61,666 bases of DNA from Pseudomonas syringae (GTDB lineage Bacteria; Pseudomonadota; Gammaproteobacteria; Pseudomonadales; Pseudomonadaceae): positions 1 to 61,666 of the forward strand of contig NZ_JPQU01000042.1 of assembly GCF_000737245.1 (NCBI RefSeq), read 5' to 3'. The translations under genes were made by a program, and so were the position numbers. Of the stretch, positions 41,127 to 49,689 are shown in pieces. Below the pieces are notes generated by a model. The model was not told the DNA's origin. It did not search any database and saw only the letters and a list, made by a program, of their open reading frames with translations. Within the stretch, counting starts at the first letter, position 1; each line of letters opens with the position of its first letter.

Positions 41127-43346
41127 ATGAAAGCGTTCGGCAAAATCCTGGGACTTTTTGTTCTCGGACTGTTGCTGATCATCGTGGCTCTAGGCTTCGC
41201 CCTGACCCATCTGTTTGATCCCAACGACTATAAAGACGAGATTCGCCAACTGGCCCGCGACAAGGCCAACATCGAACTGACCCTCAACGGCGACATTGGC
41301 TGGAGCCTGTTCCCCTGGCTGGGCCTTGAGCTGCATGAAGCCAGCGTGGCGACCCTGACCAATCCGACTCAACCTTTCGCTGACTTGCAAATGCTCGGCC
41401 TGTCCGTGCGCGTACTGCCGCTGCTGCGTCGCGAAGTCCAGATGAGCGATGTTCGAGTCGAAGGCCTGAACCTGCGGCTGAACCGTGATGAGAACGGCCA
41501 CGCCAACTGGGAAGATATCGGCAAGCCGGCGCCGGTCGTGGGTGCTACTACAGCACCAACCGCTGACGGCTCTACCCCCCCTGCCGCCAAGCCTGACAAG
41601 CCATCGCAACCTCTCAAGCTCGACATTGACAGCCTGACCGTAAACAACGCGCGGGTTGAATATGTCGACGCTCGCAAAGGTCAGTCTTTCACCGCCGAGA
41701 GCATCCAACTGAGCACCGGGGCGATCCACGAAGGCGCCGATATCCCGATCAAACTGACGGCGTTTCTGGGTACGACTCAACCGGTCATGCGCGCCAAGAC
41801 CGAACTGGTCGGCGAGTTACGCCTGGATCGCGCCCTCAAACGCTATCAATTTGGTGACATGCGTTTGTCAGGCGAAGCCTCCGGCGAGCCCTTGCAGGGC
41901 AAAACCGTGACCTTTGCCGCCCAGGGTCAGCTTCTGGTAGACCTTGCAGCCAACGTTGCCGAATGGTCCAACCTCAAGTTGTCAGCCAATCAACTGCGCG
42001 CGCTGGGCGAGTTGCGTGCCCGGGACCTGGACAAAACTCCGCAAATCACCGGCGCGATCTCTATCGCTCAGTTCGACCTGCACACGTTCCTCGACAGCAT
42101 CGGCCAGCCGCTCCCAGCCATGGGCGCAGGCAGCCTGAGCAAGGTCGAGATGGTCAGCCGCCTGAGTGGTACACCGACCAGCGCATCCCTTGACGACCTC
42201 AACCTGAAAATCGATGACAGCACCTTTACTGGCCGCATTGCCATCGAAGACTTCGCTAAACAGGCCCTGCGCGTTCAACTCAAAGGCGATACCTTCAACG
42301 CCGATCGTTATCGCCCGGCAGAAAGCGCAGAGAAGAAAGGCGCTTCCGCCGCGCGTAAATCCGAAGTGCAAAGCAGTGAAGCTGCTGCGGTGGCTGGCGC
42401 AGGCACCACACCACTACCGGACCAGCCGACCAAGGCTGCCTGGAGCACCGAAAAACTGCTGCCACTGGAGCGCATGCGCAAGCTCGATGTTGATGCCGAC
42501 ATCAGCTTCGGCACGCTGACCCTCAACAAGCTGCCGATCCAGAACGCTGCAATCAAGACCCAGGCTTTGAACGGGGTGGTCAAGCTCGACAGCCTGCGTG
42601 GGGATCTCTACAACGGCAATTTCGAAGTCAAAGGCAACCTTGACGTGCGTCCCGACGTGCCGCTGGCCAGCGTGCAGACCCGCGTCGCCAAAGTCCCGGT
42701 TGAGCGTTTCCTGCAAAGCCAGGATCAAACGCCACCGGTCAGAGGCCTGCTTACGCTCAACAGCGACCTGAACGGCAAGGGCAACAGCGAAAAAGCCTTG
42801 ATCGACAGCCTCAACGGCACTGCCAGCTTCATGCTCAACAACGGCGTGCTGGTCAACGCCAACCTTGAGCAACAGCTTTGCCAGGGCATCTCGCTGCTCA
42901 ACCGCAAAACCCTCAGTGGCGAGCCACGGGGCAAGGACACGCCATTTCAGCAACTCAACGGGAACCTGGTGTTCCGTAACGGCGTTGCCAGTAACCCTGA
43001 CCTGAAAGTGCAAATCCCTGGCCTGACCGTCAATGGGGACGGAGATGTAGACCTGCGCGTACTCGGCATGAACTACCGCATCGGCATCGTGATAGAGGGT
43101 GATAAAACCGAAATGCCTGACCCCGCGTGCGAGGTCAATCCGCGCTACGTTGGCATCGAGTGGCCGGTGCGTTGTCGTGGTCCGCTGGAACTGGGCGCCA
43201 AAGCCTGTCGCCTGGACAAGGAAGGCTTGGGCCAGGTCGCCGCAAAACTGGCTGGCGACAAAATCAGCGACAAGATCGAGGAAAAACTCGGCGACAAAGT
43301 CAGCCCTGAACTCAAAGACGCCCTGCGCGGATTGTTCAAACGTTAA
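41127..43346 (+). CDS. asmA: AsmA family protein
   Basis: 739-aa envelope protein with one N-terminal membrane segment (residues 5-26) and a long periplasmic beta-rich body. AsmA landmarks: DPNDYKDEIRQLARDKANIEL, NLRLNRDENGHANWEDIGKP, LKLDIDSLTVNNARVEYVD and the C-terminal AsmA_2 block ending in DPACEVNPRYVGIEWPVRCRGPLE. The family is part of the bridge-like lipid-transfer group affecting outer-membrane lipids. A low-complexity Ala/Thr/Pro segment lies near residues 135-155. Next to mutY as in P. aeruginosa. Confidence 0.93.
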   Translation: MKAFGKILGLFVLGLLLIIVALGFALTHLFDPNDYKDEIRQLARDKANIELTLNGDIGWSLFPWLGLELHEASVATLTNPTQPFADLQMLGLSVRVLPLLRREVQMSDVRVEGLNLRLNRDENGHANWEDIGKPAPVVGATTAPTADGSTPPAAKPDKPSQPLKLDIDSLTVNNARVEYVDARKGQSFTAESIQLSTGAIHEGADIPIKLTAFLGTTQPVMRAKTELVGELRLDRALKRYQFGDMRLSGEASGEPLQGKTVTFAAQGQLLVDLAANVAEWSNLKLSANQLRALGELRARDLDKTPQITGAISIAQFDLHTFLDSIGQPLPAMGAGSLSKVEMVSRLSGTPTSASLDDLNLKIDDSTFTGRIAIEDFAKQALRVQLKGDTFNADRYRPAESAEKKGASAARKSEVQSSEAAAVAGAGTTPLPDQPTKAAWSTEKLLPLERMRKLDVDADISFGTLTLNKLPIQNAAIKTQALNGVVKLDSLRGDLYNGNFEVKGNLDVRPDVPLASVQTRVAKVPVERFLQSQDQTPPVRGLLTLNSDLNGKGNSEKALIDSLNGTASFMLNNGVLVNANLEQQLCQGISLLNRKTLSGEPRGKDTPFQQLNGNLVFRNGVASNPDLKVQIPGLTVNGDGDVDLRVLGMNYRIGIVIEGDKTEMPDPACEVNPRYVGIEWPVRCRGPLELGAKACRLDKEGLGQVAAKLAGDKISDKIEEKLGDKVSPELKDALRGLFKR

Positions 43347-43359
43347 CGACCAGCCTCCT

Positions 43360-43446
43360 GTAGGAGCGCGCTTGCCCGCGATTCAATCTGTCAGGCGACA
43401 TCATTGTTGCCTGAACTGACGCAATCGCGGGCAAGCGCGCTCCTAC
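43360..43446. repeat. REP doublet, GCGCGCTTGCCCGCGAT type
   Basis: Arm GTAGGAGCGCGCTTGCCCGC at 43360-43379 and its reverse complement ending at 43446. It fills the asmA-mutY gap. Confidence 0.9.
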
Positions 43447-43489
43447 AAGACAGGCATAGACCTGAGTCACTCACCATACCGGATCAGCA

Positions 43490-44557
43490 ATGCAACCCGA
43501 GCAATTCTCCAGCGCCGTACTTGACTGGTATGACCGCCACGGTCGACACAACCTGCCCTGGCAACAAGGAATTACGCCGTATCGAGTCTGGGTATCGGAA
43601 ATCATGCTGCAACAGACCCAGGTCAGCACCGTCCTGAACTACTTCGATCGTTTCATGGAAGCCCTGCCCAGCGTCGAAGCCCTGGCTGAAGCACCGGAAG
43701 ACGAAGTCCTGCATCTGTGGACCGGACTGGGTTACTACACCCGCGCACGCAATTTGCAAAAGACTGCAAAAATCGTCGTCGCTGACCACGACGGCGAATT
43801 TCCCCGCGATGTGGAAAAACTTATCCTGCTGCCTGGCATCGGACTCTCCACGGCCGGCGCCATTGCCAGTTTGAGCATGGGCCTGCGCGCGCCGATTCTG
43901 GATGGCAACGTCAAACGCGTTCTAGCGCGCTTTACAGCACAGGAAGGCTACCCCGGCGAGCCGAAGGTGGCTAAACAGCTATGGGCGACTGCAGAGCGTT
44001 ACACGCCTCAGACGAGAGTCAACAACTACACCCAGGCAATGATGGATCTGGGCGCCACGTTATGCACACGCAGCAAACCCAGCTGCCTGCTCTGCCCGCT
44101 TGAATCAGGCTGCCAGGCACATATGCTCGGCCTGGAAACCCGCTACCCGATCCCCAAGCCGCGCAAAGAGGTCCCGCAGAAGCGCACCCTGATGCCGATG
44201 CTCGCCAATCGCGACGGCGCTATTCTGCTTTATCGCCGGCCCTCAACCGGGCTATGGGGTGGATTGTGGAGCCTGCCAGAGCTGGACGACTTCGACGACC
44301 TGCAACATCTGGCCCTGCAACACTCGCTGGAACTGGGCAAACATCAGGAGTTGCCAGGGCTCGTCCATACTTTCAGCCACTTCCAACTGAGCATCGAGCC
44401 TTGGCTGGTTGAAGTCCAGGAGTCCGCTCATCACGTGGCCGAGGCCGACTGGCTCTGGTATAACCTCGCCACCCCGCCGCGCCTGGGCCTTGCTGCCCCG
44501 GTGAAGAAGCTGCTGAAACGCGCAGCCGACGTATTGAACGCAGGAGAGTCGTCATGA
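43490..44557 (+). CDS. mutY: A/G-specific adenine DNA glycosylase
   Basis: 355-aa repair enzyme removing A mispaired with 8-oxoG. Glu37 (SEIMLQQTQV) and Asp138 (PILDGNVKRV) are at the same numbers as in E. coli, as are the 4Fe-4S ligands Cys192, 199, 202 and 208. The helix-hairpin-helix is LLPGIGLSTAGAIAS. The C-terminal NUDIX-like domain covers about 225-345. Stop overlaps the next start as ATGA. Confidence 0.97.
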   Translation: MQPEQFSSAVLDWYDRHGRHNLPWQQGITPYRVWVSEIMLQQTQVSTVLNYFDRFMEALPSVEALAEAPEDEVLHLWTGLGYYTRARNLQKTAKIVVADHDGEFPRDVEKLILLPGIGLSTAGAIASLSMGLRAPILDGNVKRVLARFTAQEGYPGEPKVAKQLWATAERYTPQTRVNNYTQAMMDLGATLCTRSKPSCLLCPLESGCQAHMLGLETRYPIPKPRKEVPQKRTLMPMLANRDGAILLYRRPSTGLWGGLWSLPELDDFDDLQHLALQHSLELGKHQELPGLVHTFSHFQLSIEPWLVEVQESAHHVAEADWLWYNLATPPRLGLAAPVKKLLKRAADVLNAGESS

Positions 44558-44826
44558 CCCGCACCGTAATGTGCCGCAAGTACAAAGAAGAACTGCCTGG
44601 CCTGGAACGCGCCCCGTACCCAGGCGCCAAAGGCGAAGACATCTTCAACAACGTCTCGCAGAAAGCCTGGGCCGACTGGCAGAAGCACCAGACCCTGCTC
44701 ATCAATGAAAAACGCTTGAACATGATGAACGCCGAAGATCGAAAATTCCTCCAGACCCAGATGGACAAGTTCCTGTCCGGCGAGGAGTACGCCCAGGCCG
44801 AAGGCTACGTTCCCCCCGAGAAATAA
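44554..44826 (+). CDS. yggX: Fe(2+)-trafficking protein YggX
   Basis: 90-aa cytoplasmic protein that protects iron-sulfur enzymes from oxidative damage. Opens MTRTVMCRKYKEELPGL with the single conserved Cys7; ends with MDKFLSGEEYAQAEGYVPPEK. Overlaps mutY by four bases, a conserved mutY-yggX pair; both deal with oxidation and iron. Confidence 0.96.
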   Translation: MTRTVMCRKYKEELPGLERAPYPGAKGEDIFNNVSQKAWADWQKHQTLLINEKRLNMMNAEDRKFLQTQMDKFLSGEEYAQAEGYVPPEK

Positions 44827-44888
44827 AGCGTTTCAGCCAGTGTGGGTCGTAAGCGACGGTAATAATTAAGATTTTTTAAAAAACATGC

Positions 44889-44917
44889 TTGACGACCCCC
44901 TGAAAAACACGTTTAAT
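44889..44917 (+). promoter_or_regulatory. Sigma70 promoter of tRNA-Phe
   Basis: TTGACG at 44889-44894, 17-base spacer, TTTAAT at 44912-44917, with a GC-rich discriminator (GCGCCCC) as in stable-RNA promoters under stringent control. An A/T-rich UP-like run precedes it (44863-44882). Confidence 0.85.
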
Positions 44918-44927
44918 GCGCCCCGTT

Positions 44928-45003
44928 GCCCAGATAGCTCAGTCGGTAGAGCAGGGGATTGAAAATCCCCGTGTCGGCGGTTCGATTCCGTCTCTGGGCA
45001 CCA
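44928..45003 (+). tRNA. tRNA-Phe (GAA)
   Basis: 76 bases including encoded CCA. Acceptor GCCCAGA pairs with TCTGGGC; D-loop AGTCGGTAGA; anticodon stem GGGGA/TCCCC with loop TTGAAAA and anticodon GAA at 44961-44963; T-loop TTCGATT. Followed by a strong terminator. Confidence 0.98.
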
Positions 45004-45042
45004 CTAATTAATTTCAGGTGGTGTCAACATCATCTGAAAATC

Positions 45043-45069
45043 AAAAAACCCGCCTAGTGCGGGTTTTTT
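45043..45069 (+). terminator. Rho-independent terminator after tRNA-Phe
   Basis: Stem AAAAAACCCGC / GCGGGTTTTTT with loop CTAGT. Confidence 0.92.
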
Positions 45070-45297
45070 ATTGCCTGCGGTTTGTGTAGCTGGCAGAGCG
45101 AGATTTCAGGATGCTGGACAGCCCTGAACGAGCGATAGACCTGTGTGCGATCGGAGGTTACGTCGGTCGCGAAAGCGCTATGTCGCGCGCACCGCAATCG
45201 ACGCCGTCGTAACCAGCAGCCCCGCCCCTTGGATATTTCCCCCGATCTGCGTTTCAATGGCGCCTTGTGATTATTCGCCGCAATAGGACCCGAATTC

Positions 45298-45783
45298 ATG
45301 GCTTCGCCAGACAAGCAGCAAAAACGCGCCCAACGGGCGAAAGCCAAGGCCAAGCAGAACCGCTCGCACAAGCCGGCGAAGAAAGTCGTGCACCCGATGT
45401 TCGCTTCGCCCCTGATTGATCAGCCTTTCGATGACGTCGAGATCGACCTGAGCACTTTCGATTTCAAGGACATCGTTGAAAACGGTTTCGATCCGGCTGA
45501 CTTCGATGACCTGTTCCAGACCATGAAGGCCGCCCAGGCCATCAGCCAGTTGGCGATGTGCGCGGTGTTCCTGCAGTACCCGGTGCTGGAACTGGTGATT
45601 GCCGAAGAAGACGAAGAAGAGGCCACCGACTTCATGATGGGCCTGCTCATCACGTACCGTGGGATGTTCTTCGATGAAGATGAAGACACCGCGGTTGAGT
45701 GGATTGGCAGTCCCTCCTTCCAGGCCGATTACAACGAAGCGTCGCGCTTGCTGATGGTGCGCAACGACAGCGCCGTGCGCTAA
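45298..45783 (+). CDS. Conserved hypothetical acidic protein
   Basis: 161 aa. Basic N-terminus (residues 1-31: KQQKRAQRAKAKAKQNRSHK), then an acidic helical body (DDVEIDLSTFDFKDIVENGFD, IAEEDEEEATDFMMG). No signal peptide or known domain. AGGA is nine bases ahead of ATG 45298. Codon use is normal for the window. The position after tRNA-Phe suggests a core gene of the genus. Function unknown. Confidence 0.75.
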   Translation: MASPDKQQKRAQRAKAKAKQNRSHKPAKKVVHPMFASPLIDQPFDDVEIDLSTFDFKDIVENGFDPADFDDLFQTMKAAQAISQLAMCAVFLQYPVLELVIAEEDEEEATDFMMGLLITYRGMFFDEDEDTAVEWIGSPSFQADYNEASRLLMVRNDSAVR

Positions 45784-45973
45784 GCCCTTCACAGCCCTAT
45801 AAGCGCTCATGAGCGCTTATAGGGCTGAATTCAACCCAACTGTTATTCATTGGCCCTGTGACGTCGTCGGGGGTTTCGACGGCGACGAACGCCATTTGCC
45901 TGACACTCCGCTATTCGCAGCCTTCGGCAGCTCTCATCAAACAAAACAGGAATCATTTGATTCAGATGATTTT

Positions 45974-46077
45974 GTGGGAGCGACCGGGGTGGCGCTCCAC
46001 CTTGCTCGCGAAGAGGTCGGAGTTACCAAGCACCTGCCTAACCTCAATACCGCCTTCGCGAGCAAGCACGCTCCCAC
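45974..46077. repeat. REP doublet, GAGC..CTTGCTCGCGAA type, with an insertion in the left arm
   Basis: Right arm TTCGCGAGCAAGCACGCTCC+CAC at 46055-46077. The left arm starts GTGGGAGCGA, then carries a 17-base insert CCGGGGTGGCGCTCCAC before CTTGCTCGCGAA. The insert pairs with the arm's own start (GTGGGAGCG / CGCTCCAC), forming a nested hairpin. Confidence 0.85.
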
Positions 46078-46328
46078 ACGCTCACCGTTTGCTGCGCGAC
46101 AGCGCGGCGTCTGGAAGACGGGCAATCTCCCACAGAGCACGCAAACAATCCTGGCATCGTACCACCTACAAAAAAAACTATCCCTTCGGATAAGTTTCGC
46201 GAGGATCCGCTTGATCTTTTAATCGAAAATCTATTACGTCAAAACATATTTTAAACACTACTTCAAGAGGTAGATGGATATGTAAGACGCTTCCTACAAA
46301 TAGTACTTCCACCACAGAAATTTCCGAC

Positions 46329-46377
46329 ATGCGAAATTAATTTCGTATGTACCCGTTCGACCTCCATAACGATCGAA
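46329..46377. promoter_or_regulatory. Two inverted repeats upstream of the secreted-protein gene
   Basis: CGAAATTAATTTCG (46332-46345) is a perfect 14-bp palindrome whose flanks extend it with one mismatch; GTTCGA and TCGAAC follow at 46354-46377. Both are 30-80 bases ahead of ATG 46407, a usual operator distance. Confidence 0.5.
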
Positions 46378-46406
46378 CTAATAATTTTATATAACGAGAA
46401 TTCATC

Positions 46407-46784
46407 ATGAAAAAAACACTACTGGCTTCACTGTTCACTATGGCATTGGTTTCACAAGCTGAAGCGGGATGCCTTACCCTAACCAATCGATATTCGGGAG
46501 CAATTCCGCCAGACAGTACGGGGACAGCCTATGGTCCGGTTACGCTGGTCAACGCATCTGGCTGCCGCTCGGTGATTGTTGCTGCCCGCGTCCAACCTCT
46601 TGGAAGCGGCCCAGCGCCGAAGATGTGGATTGAAAAACTGGAAAACGGCCAATGGAAAAAAATAGCTGAAGCCCACGGCACATCTGCCTCAGCAATCACG
46701 ACTGAGGGCACGTTCCAAATTCGGACCTCCAACGAGCACTCAGTGAGCCGAGCTTACTCCGGCAGCATAGCCACAACCCGATAA
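46407..46784 (+). CDS. Small secreted protein of unknown function
   Basis: 125 aa. A signal peptide covers residues 1-20 (MKKTLLASLFTMALVSQAEA), cut before GCLTL. The mature part is about 105 residues, beta-rich, with two Cys (21 and 53) that could form one disulfide. The site QAEAGC is not a proper lipobox. I recognise no family. ACGAGAA precedes the start at a fair distance. Composition differs from the core genes near it. It converges on the gene at 46836 with a terminator between. Confidence 0.7.
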   Translation: MKKTLLASLFTMALVSQAEAGCLTLTNRYSGAIPPDSTGTAYGPVTLVNASGCRSVIVAARVQPLGSGPAPKMWIEKLENGQWKKIAEAHGTSASAITTEGTFQIRTSNEHSVSRAYSGSIATTR

Positions 46785-46794
46785 TCACTAGCCT

Positions 46795-46832
46795 CAATGC
46801 GCCACGCCCGGAGGCCTGGCGCATTGATTTTT
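46795..46832 (+). terminator. Rho-independent terminator after the secreted-protein gene
   Basis: Stem CAATGCGCCA / TGGCGCATTG around a 12-base loop, then ATTTTTA. Confidence 0.88.
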
Positions 46833-46835
46833 AGA

Positions 46836-47378
46836 TCACGCCCGCTCGTTGATAGAGGGCAATTTCTGTGCGCTCTTCGTCAGATATGACAGTGCAGCCA
46901 CCACATGGTTAGCATTGGCATAGCTATTCAGAATCCGACCATAGGCCTTATCGTGGGTTAGTCCCTGGCTGCGACCAAACTCGATCTGGCTATTGAGCTG
47001 CTCGTTGAGCAAAGGAATCGCATTGAATTTGACGTCTAGGTTTCTCTGCTTACCGTCAAAACCTGTGTCCTCGTTGCCGAGAGAGAGATAGACAGCAGCA
47101 AACTCATCGTTAAGCCCCAAGGCACGGAGTTCTGAGCTCAAGCGACTTAGTTGGCGAGTACTGATCGCTGTAAAATCCAGCCCATCCACAAGCTCCTCCA
47201 GCTTGCCAAAATCAAAGACTCCGAGCCTCTCCATGACATCCCGAGCCTGACGATCTTCCTTTACGGTAAATTTATTCTCCACCATCTCAGGATTCTTGAT
47301 TTTGATTACGTACTCCATCGGCGTATAAGTAATCGAACCTGGAGCCCCTGGAGTGCCGACACTGACTGTCATATTCAT
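46836..47378 (-). CDS. Hypothetical protein, no recognised domain
   Basis: 180 aa from ATG 47378 with AAGGA upstream. A short Gly/Pro/Ser N-terminus (MNMTVSVGTPGAPG) is followed by a mostly helical, mixed-charge chain; no Cys or Trp, no signal peptide, no membrane segment. Unstructured start plus helical body is seen in some type III-secreted proteins and chaperones, but there is no direct evidence for that. It lies in an AT-rich islet between conserved genes, convergent with the secreted-protein gene. Confidence 0.65.
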   Translation of the reverse strand: MNMTVSVGTPGAPGSITYTPMEYVIKIKNPEMVENKFTVKEDRQARDVMERLGVFDFGKLEELVDGLDFTAISTRQLSRLSSELRALGLNDEFAAVYLSLGNEDTGFDGKQRNLDVKFNAIPLLNEQLNSQIEFGRSQGLTHDKAYGRILNSYANANHVVAALSYLTKSAQKLPSINERA

Positions 47379-47545
47379 AATTATTTCCTTATCGAAACTG
47401 TGTTGAATATATGTCGGTGAGTCAGAAATGTAAGTTGAGCCATATATCCGCCAACAAGAGCGATAAATCGGCCAAGGATGTAACGACAAATTTAAAAGCT
47501 AAAATTTCCGTTTAAACGAAAAGTGCTGATTCTCAATCACCACCC
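47379..47545. other. AT-rich upstream region of the 46836 gene
   Basis: 167 bases between a leftward gene start and the fba terminator. It must hold the promoter of the 180-aa gene; no clear consensus boxes. Confidence 0.35.
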
Positions 47546-47576
47546 ACAAAAAAGCCCGCATCGCTGCGGGCTTTTT
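47546..47576 (-). terminator. Rho-independent terminator after fba
   Basis: Read leftward: AAAAGCCCGCAGCGATGCGG+GCTTTTTTG, stem AAGCCCGC / GCGGGCTT, T run at the end. Confidence 0.92.
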
Positions 47577-47597
47577 CAGTGCTTAATCAACCACGAC

Positions 47598-48662
47598 TCA
47601 GTTGATTTTGGCATCCAGTTCGCCACGGGCATAACGCTCGAACATCAGGTCCAGAGACACTGGCTTGATCTTCGAGGCATTGCCAGCAGTGCCGAACGCT
47701 TCGTAGCGAGCGATACACACGTCACGCATGGCCGTCACGGTCTTGGCCAGGTATTTACGTGGGTCGAACTCGCTCGGGTTCTTGGCCATGAACTCACGAA
47801 TGGCACCGGTGGACGCCAGACGCAGGTCGGTATCGATGTTGACCTTGCGCACGCCGTGCTTGATGCCCTCAACGATCTCTTCAACCGGTACGCCGTAGGT
47901 TTCTTTGATGTCGCCACCGTACTGGTTGATGATCTTCAACCACTCTTGCGGAACCGAAGACGAACCGTGCATCACCAGGTGAGTGTTCGGGATGCGCTTG
48001 TGGATTTCCTTGATGCGGTCGATCGCCAGGATGTCACCGGTAGGAGGCTTGGTGAACTTGTAAGCGCCGTGGCTGGTGCCAATGGCGATTGCCAGGGCAT
48101 CGACCTGGGTTTTCTTGACGAAGTCAGCGGCTTCTTCAGGATCGGTCAGCATCTGGCTGTGGTCGAGCATGCCTTCTGCGCCAACGCCGTCTTCTTCGCC
48201 GGCCATGCCGGTTTCCAGCGAGCCCAGAACACCCAGCTCACCTTCTACCGAAACGCCACAGGCGTGAGCGAAGGCGACAACGCGACGCGTGACTTCAACG
48301 TTGTATTCGTAGGTGGTTGGCGTTTTGCCGTCGACACCCAGCGAGCCGTCCATCATGACCGAGCTGAAGCCCAGCTGGATCGAGCGCTGGCAGATATCAG
48401 GGCTGGTGCCGTGATCCTGGTGCATGACCACAGGGATATGCGGGAATTCTTCGACTGCCGCCAGGATCAGGTGGCGCAGGAACGGCGCACCAGCATATTT
48501 GCGGGCACCGGCCGAAGCCTGGACGATCACCGGGGAATCGGTCTTGTCGGCCGCTTCCATAATGGCGCGCATTTGTTCCAGGTTGTTCACGTTGAAAGCT
48601 GGGACGCCATAACCGAATTCGGCTGCGTGGTCCAACATCTGGCGCATGCTGATAAGTGCCAT
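47598..48662 (-). CDS. fba: Class II fructose-bisphosphate aldolase
   Basis: 354-aa zinc enzyme splitting or forming fructose-1,6-bisphosphate. Zinc and substrate residues: VVMHQDHGTSPD, LVMHGSSSVP and HGVRKVNIDTDLRL. The Calvin-type (CbbA) subgroup features are present, including VEGELGVLGSLETG. Downstream of pgk and small lipoprotein genes on the same strand. Confidence 0.97.
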   Translation of the reverse strand: MALISMRQMLDHAAEFGYGVPAFNVNNLEQMRAIMEAADKTDSPVIVQASAGARKYAGAPFLRHLILAAVEEFPHIPVVMHQDHGTSPDICQRSIQLGFSSVMMDGSLGVDGKTPTTYEYNVEVTRRVVAFAHACGVSVEGELGVLGSLETGMAGEEDGVGAEGMLDHSQMLTDPEEAADFVKKTQVDALAIAIGTSHGAYKFTKPPTGDILAIDRIKEIHKRIPNTHLVMHGSSSVPQEWLKIINQYGGDIKETYGVPVEEIVEGIKHGVRKVNIDTDLRLASTGAIREFMAKNPSEFDPRKYLAKTVTAMRDVCIARYEAFGTAGNASKIKPVSLDLMFERYARGELDAKIN

Positions 48663-48774
48663 TGTCTGTCTCTCTCCCGGTAGGGTCGTTATCGTGCAAA
48701 CCGGCCGTAGCGGCGGCTGCTATTCAAGTTCTGCGCAGCAGCCAGAAGGCTGTGCGCGGGATCATCGGTGCCGG

Positions 48775-49098
48775 TCAGCGAACCTGCTTGCAACCGCGCC
48801 CGATCAAATCATTGGTGGCCTCCCAGTAAACAAGGCCTTCATCGCCCTTGTTCTGGAAAGCCAGCACACCATTGCTGTACAACGCAGGTGAACCCGGCTC
48901 AGCCTTGAGACGGAATACCTGATCACTCTCGTTAAGGCGCACGTCAACTTCAGCCTTGGCCTGATCAACATAACGCCAATGCACCTGGGCTTTGCTGTCA
49001 CAGACCCAATTGGCCCATGTGTCCTTTGTTTCCGGAGCTTTCATGCTGGCGCAACCGCCAAGCAGTGCAAGTGTCGCAAGGGCAATCAAGCCTTTCAT
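48775..49098 (-). CDS. Small lipoprotein with MliC-like (C-type lysozyme inhibitor) domain
   Basis: 107 aa with a clear lipobox LLGGC (Cys16). The body has the MliC signature pattern (WVCDSKAQVHWRYVD, VFRLKAEPGSPALYSNGVLAFQNKGDEGLVYW) and two further Cys, as in membrane-bound lysozyme inhibitors. Inference is by pattern only. Between pgk and fba, where P. aeruginosa also has small hypotheticals. Confidence 0.75.
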   Translation of the reverse strand: MKGLIALATLALLGGCASMKAPETKDTWANWVCDSKAQVHWRYVDQAKAEVDVRLNESDQVFRLKAEPGSPALYSNGVLAFQNKGDEGLVYWEATNDLIGRGCKQVR

Positions 49099-49151
49099 TA
49101 CTTCTCCTGGCCCGCCCTGCGAAGCAAGGCAAATGCCAGTTGCTTCAATCT

Positions 49152-49349
49152 TCAGGGGCAGTTCTGTTCCTGGTTCCGATCATCGGCCGGCTCGCCCGTA
49201 GCCTGCGCCTCAACCCGTTGATCGTTCTGGGTCGTCGGCACGTTCACGGACGCCGGACTGAATACTTCACAGGTCTTGGCATGCGTGCCAACCCCGCTGC
49301 AACCGGCAAATATCAAGCAACTCAACAAGGTCAGGGCGGCGGTTTTCAT
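49152..49349 (-). CDS. Small hypothetical lipoprotein
   Basis: 65 aa; lipobox IFAGC (Cys17) after a hydrophobic start, then a hydrophilic 48-residue tail with two Cys. No family recognised. It lies in a row of three small lipoprotein genes between pgk and fba. Confidence 0.65.
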   Translation of the reverse strand: MKTAALTLLSCLIFAGCSGVGTHAKTCEVFSPASVNVPTTQNDQRVEAQATGEPADDRNQEQNCP

Positions 49350-49437
49350 GGTGAAAATCCTTATCCAGAAAAGTTATCCACCCTTTAAAGACCGCTCCTG
49401 ACCCCAGATGTTGCCTGACTCGCACTTTGATCGCGCC

Positions 49438-49662
49438 TTACCGACAAGCGACTGACCCGACATTCGGCATGAATTCGTACTTCTCCAGCACCGCCGAGCC
49501 ACCTCGCTTGTAGATGACCGGCACGGTTTCAGCCTGCCAATTAGCCTGATAACAGCCAAGGTGTGCCAGTGCAGGCTCACTCACAGCCTCTTCGGCTTCC
49601 GGCTCGCTGGCACACCCGGCCAGAACCCCGGCAATCAGCAGCAGCTGTAATGGCTTGAGCAT
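49438..49662 (-). CDS. Small hypothetical lipoprotein
   Basis: 74 aa from ATG 49662 with AAGGGA upstream. Lipobox LAGC (Cys16), an acidic stretch EPEAEEAVSEP, then a compact part with two more Cys. No family recognised. It starts 27 bases after the pgk stop and may be co-transcribed with it. Confidence 0.68.
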   Translation of the reverse strand: MLKPLQLLLIAGVLAGCASEPEAEEAVSEPALAHLGCYQANWQAETVPVIYKRGGSAVLEKYEFMPNVGSVACR

Positions 49663-49689
49663 TTCAATTCCCTTCCACAAGGCCTGGTA

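Larger units (their letters stand above)
45787..46406. other. 620-base gene-less stretch, AT-rich in its right half
   Basis: Left part: an inverted repeat ATAAGCGCTCATGAGCGCTTAT (about 45800-45821), likely the terminator region of the preceding gene, and a REP doublet. From 46160 on, A/T-rich sequence unlike the flanks, with two inverted repeats ahead of the secreted-protein gene. No gene seen. Confidence 0.6.

Noticed and set aside
49152..49662. The two small lipoproteins as pieces of one broken gene
   Set aside because: Each has its own start, lipobox and stop, in different frames with a clear gap; they look like separate small genes.
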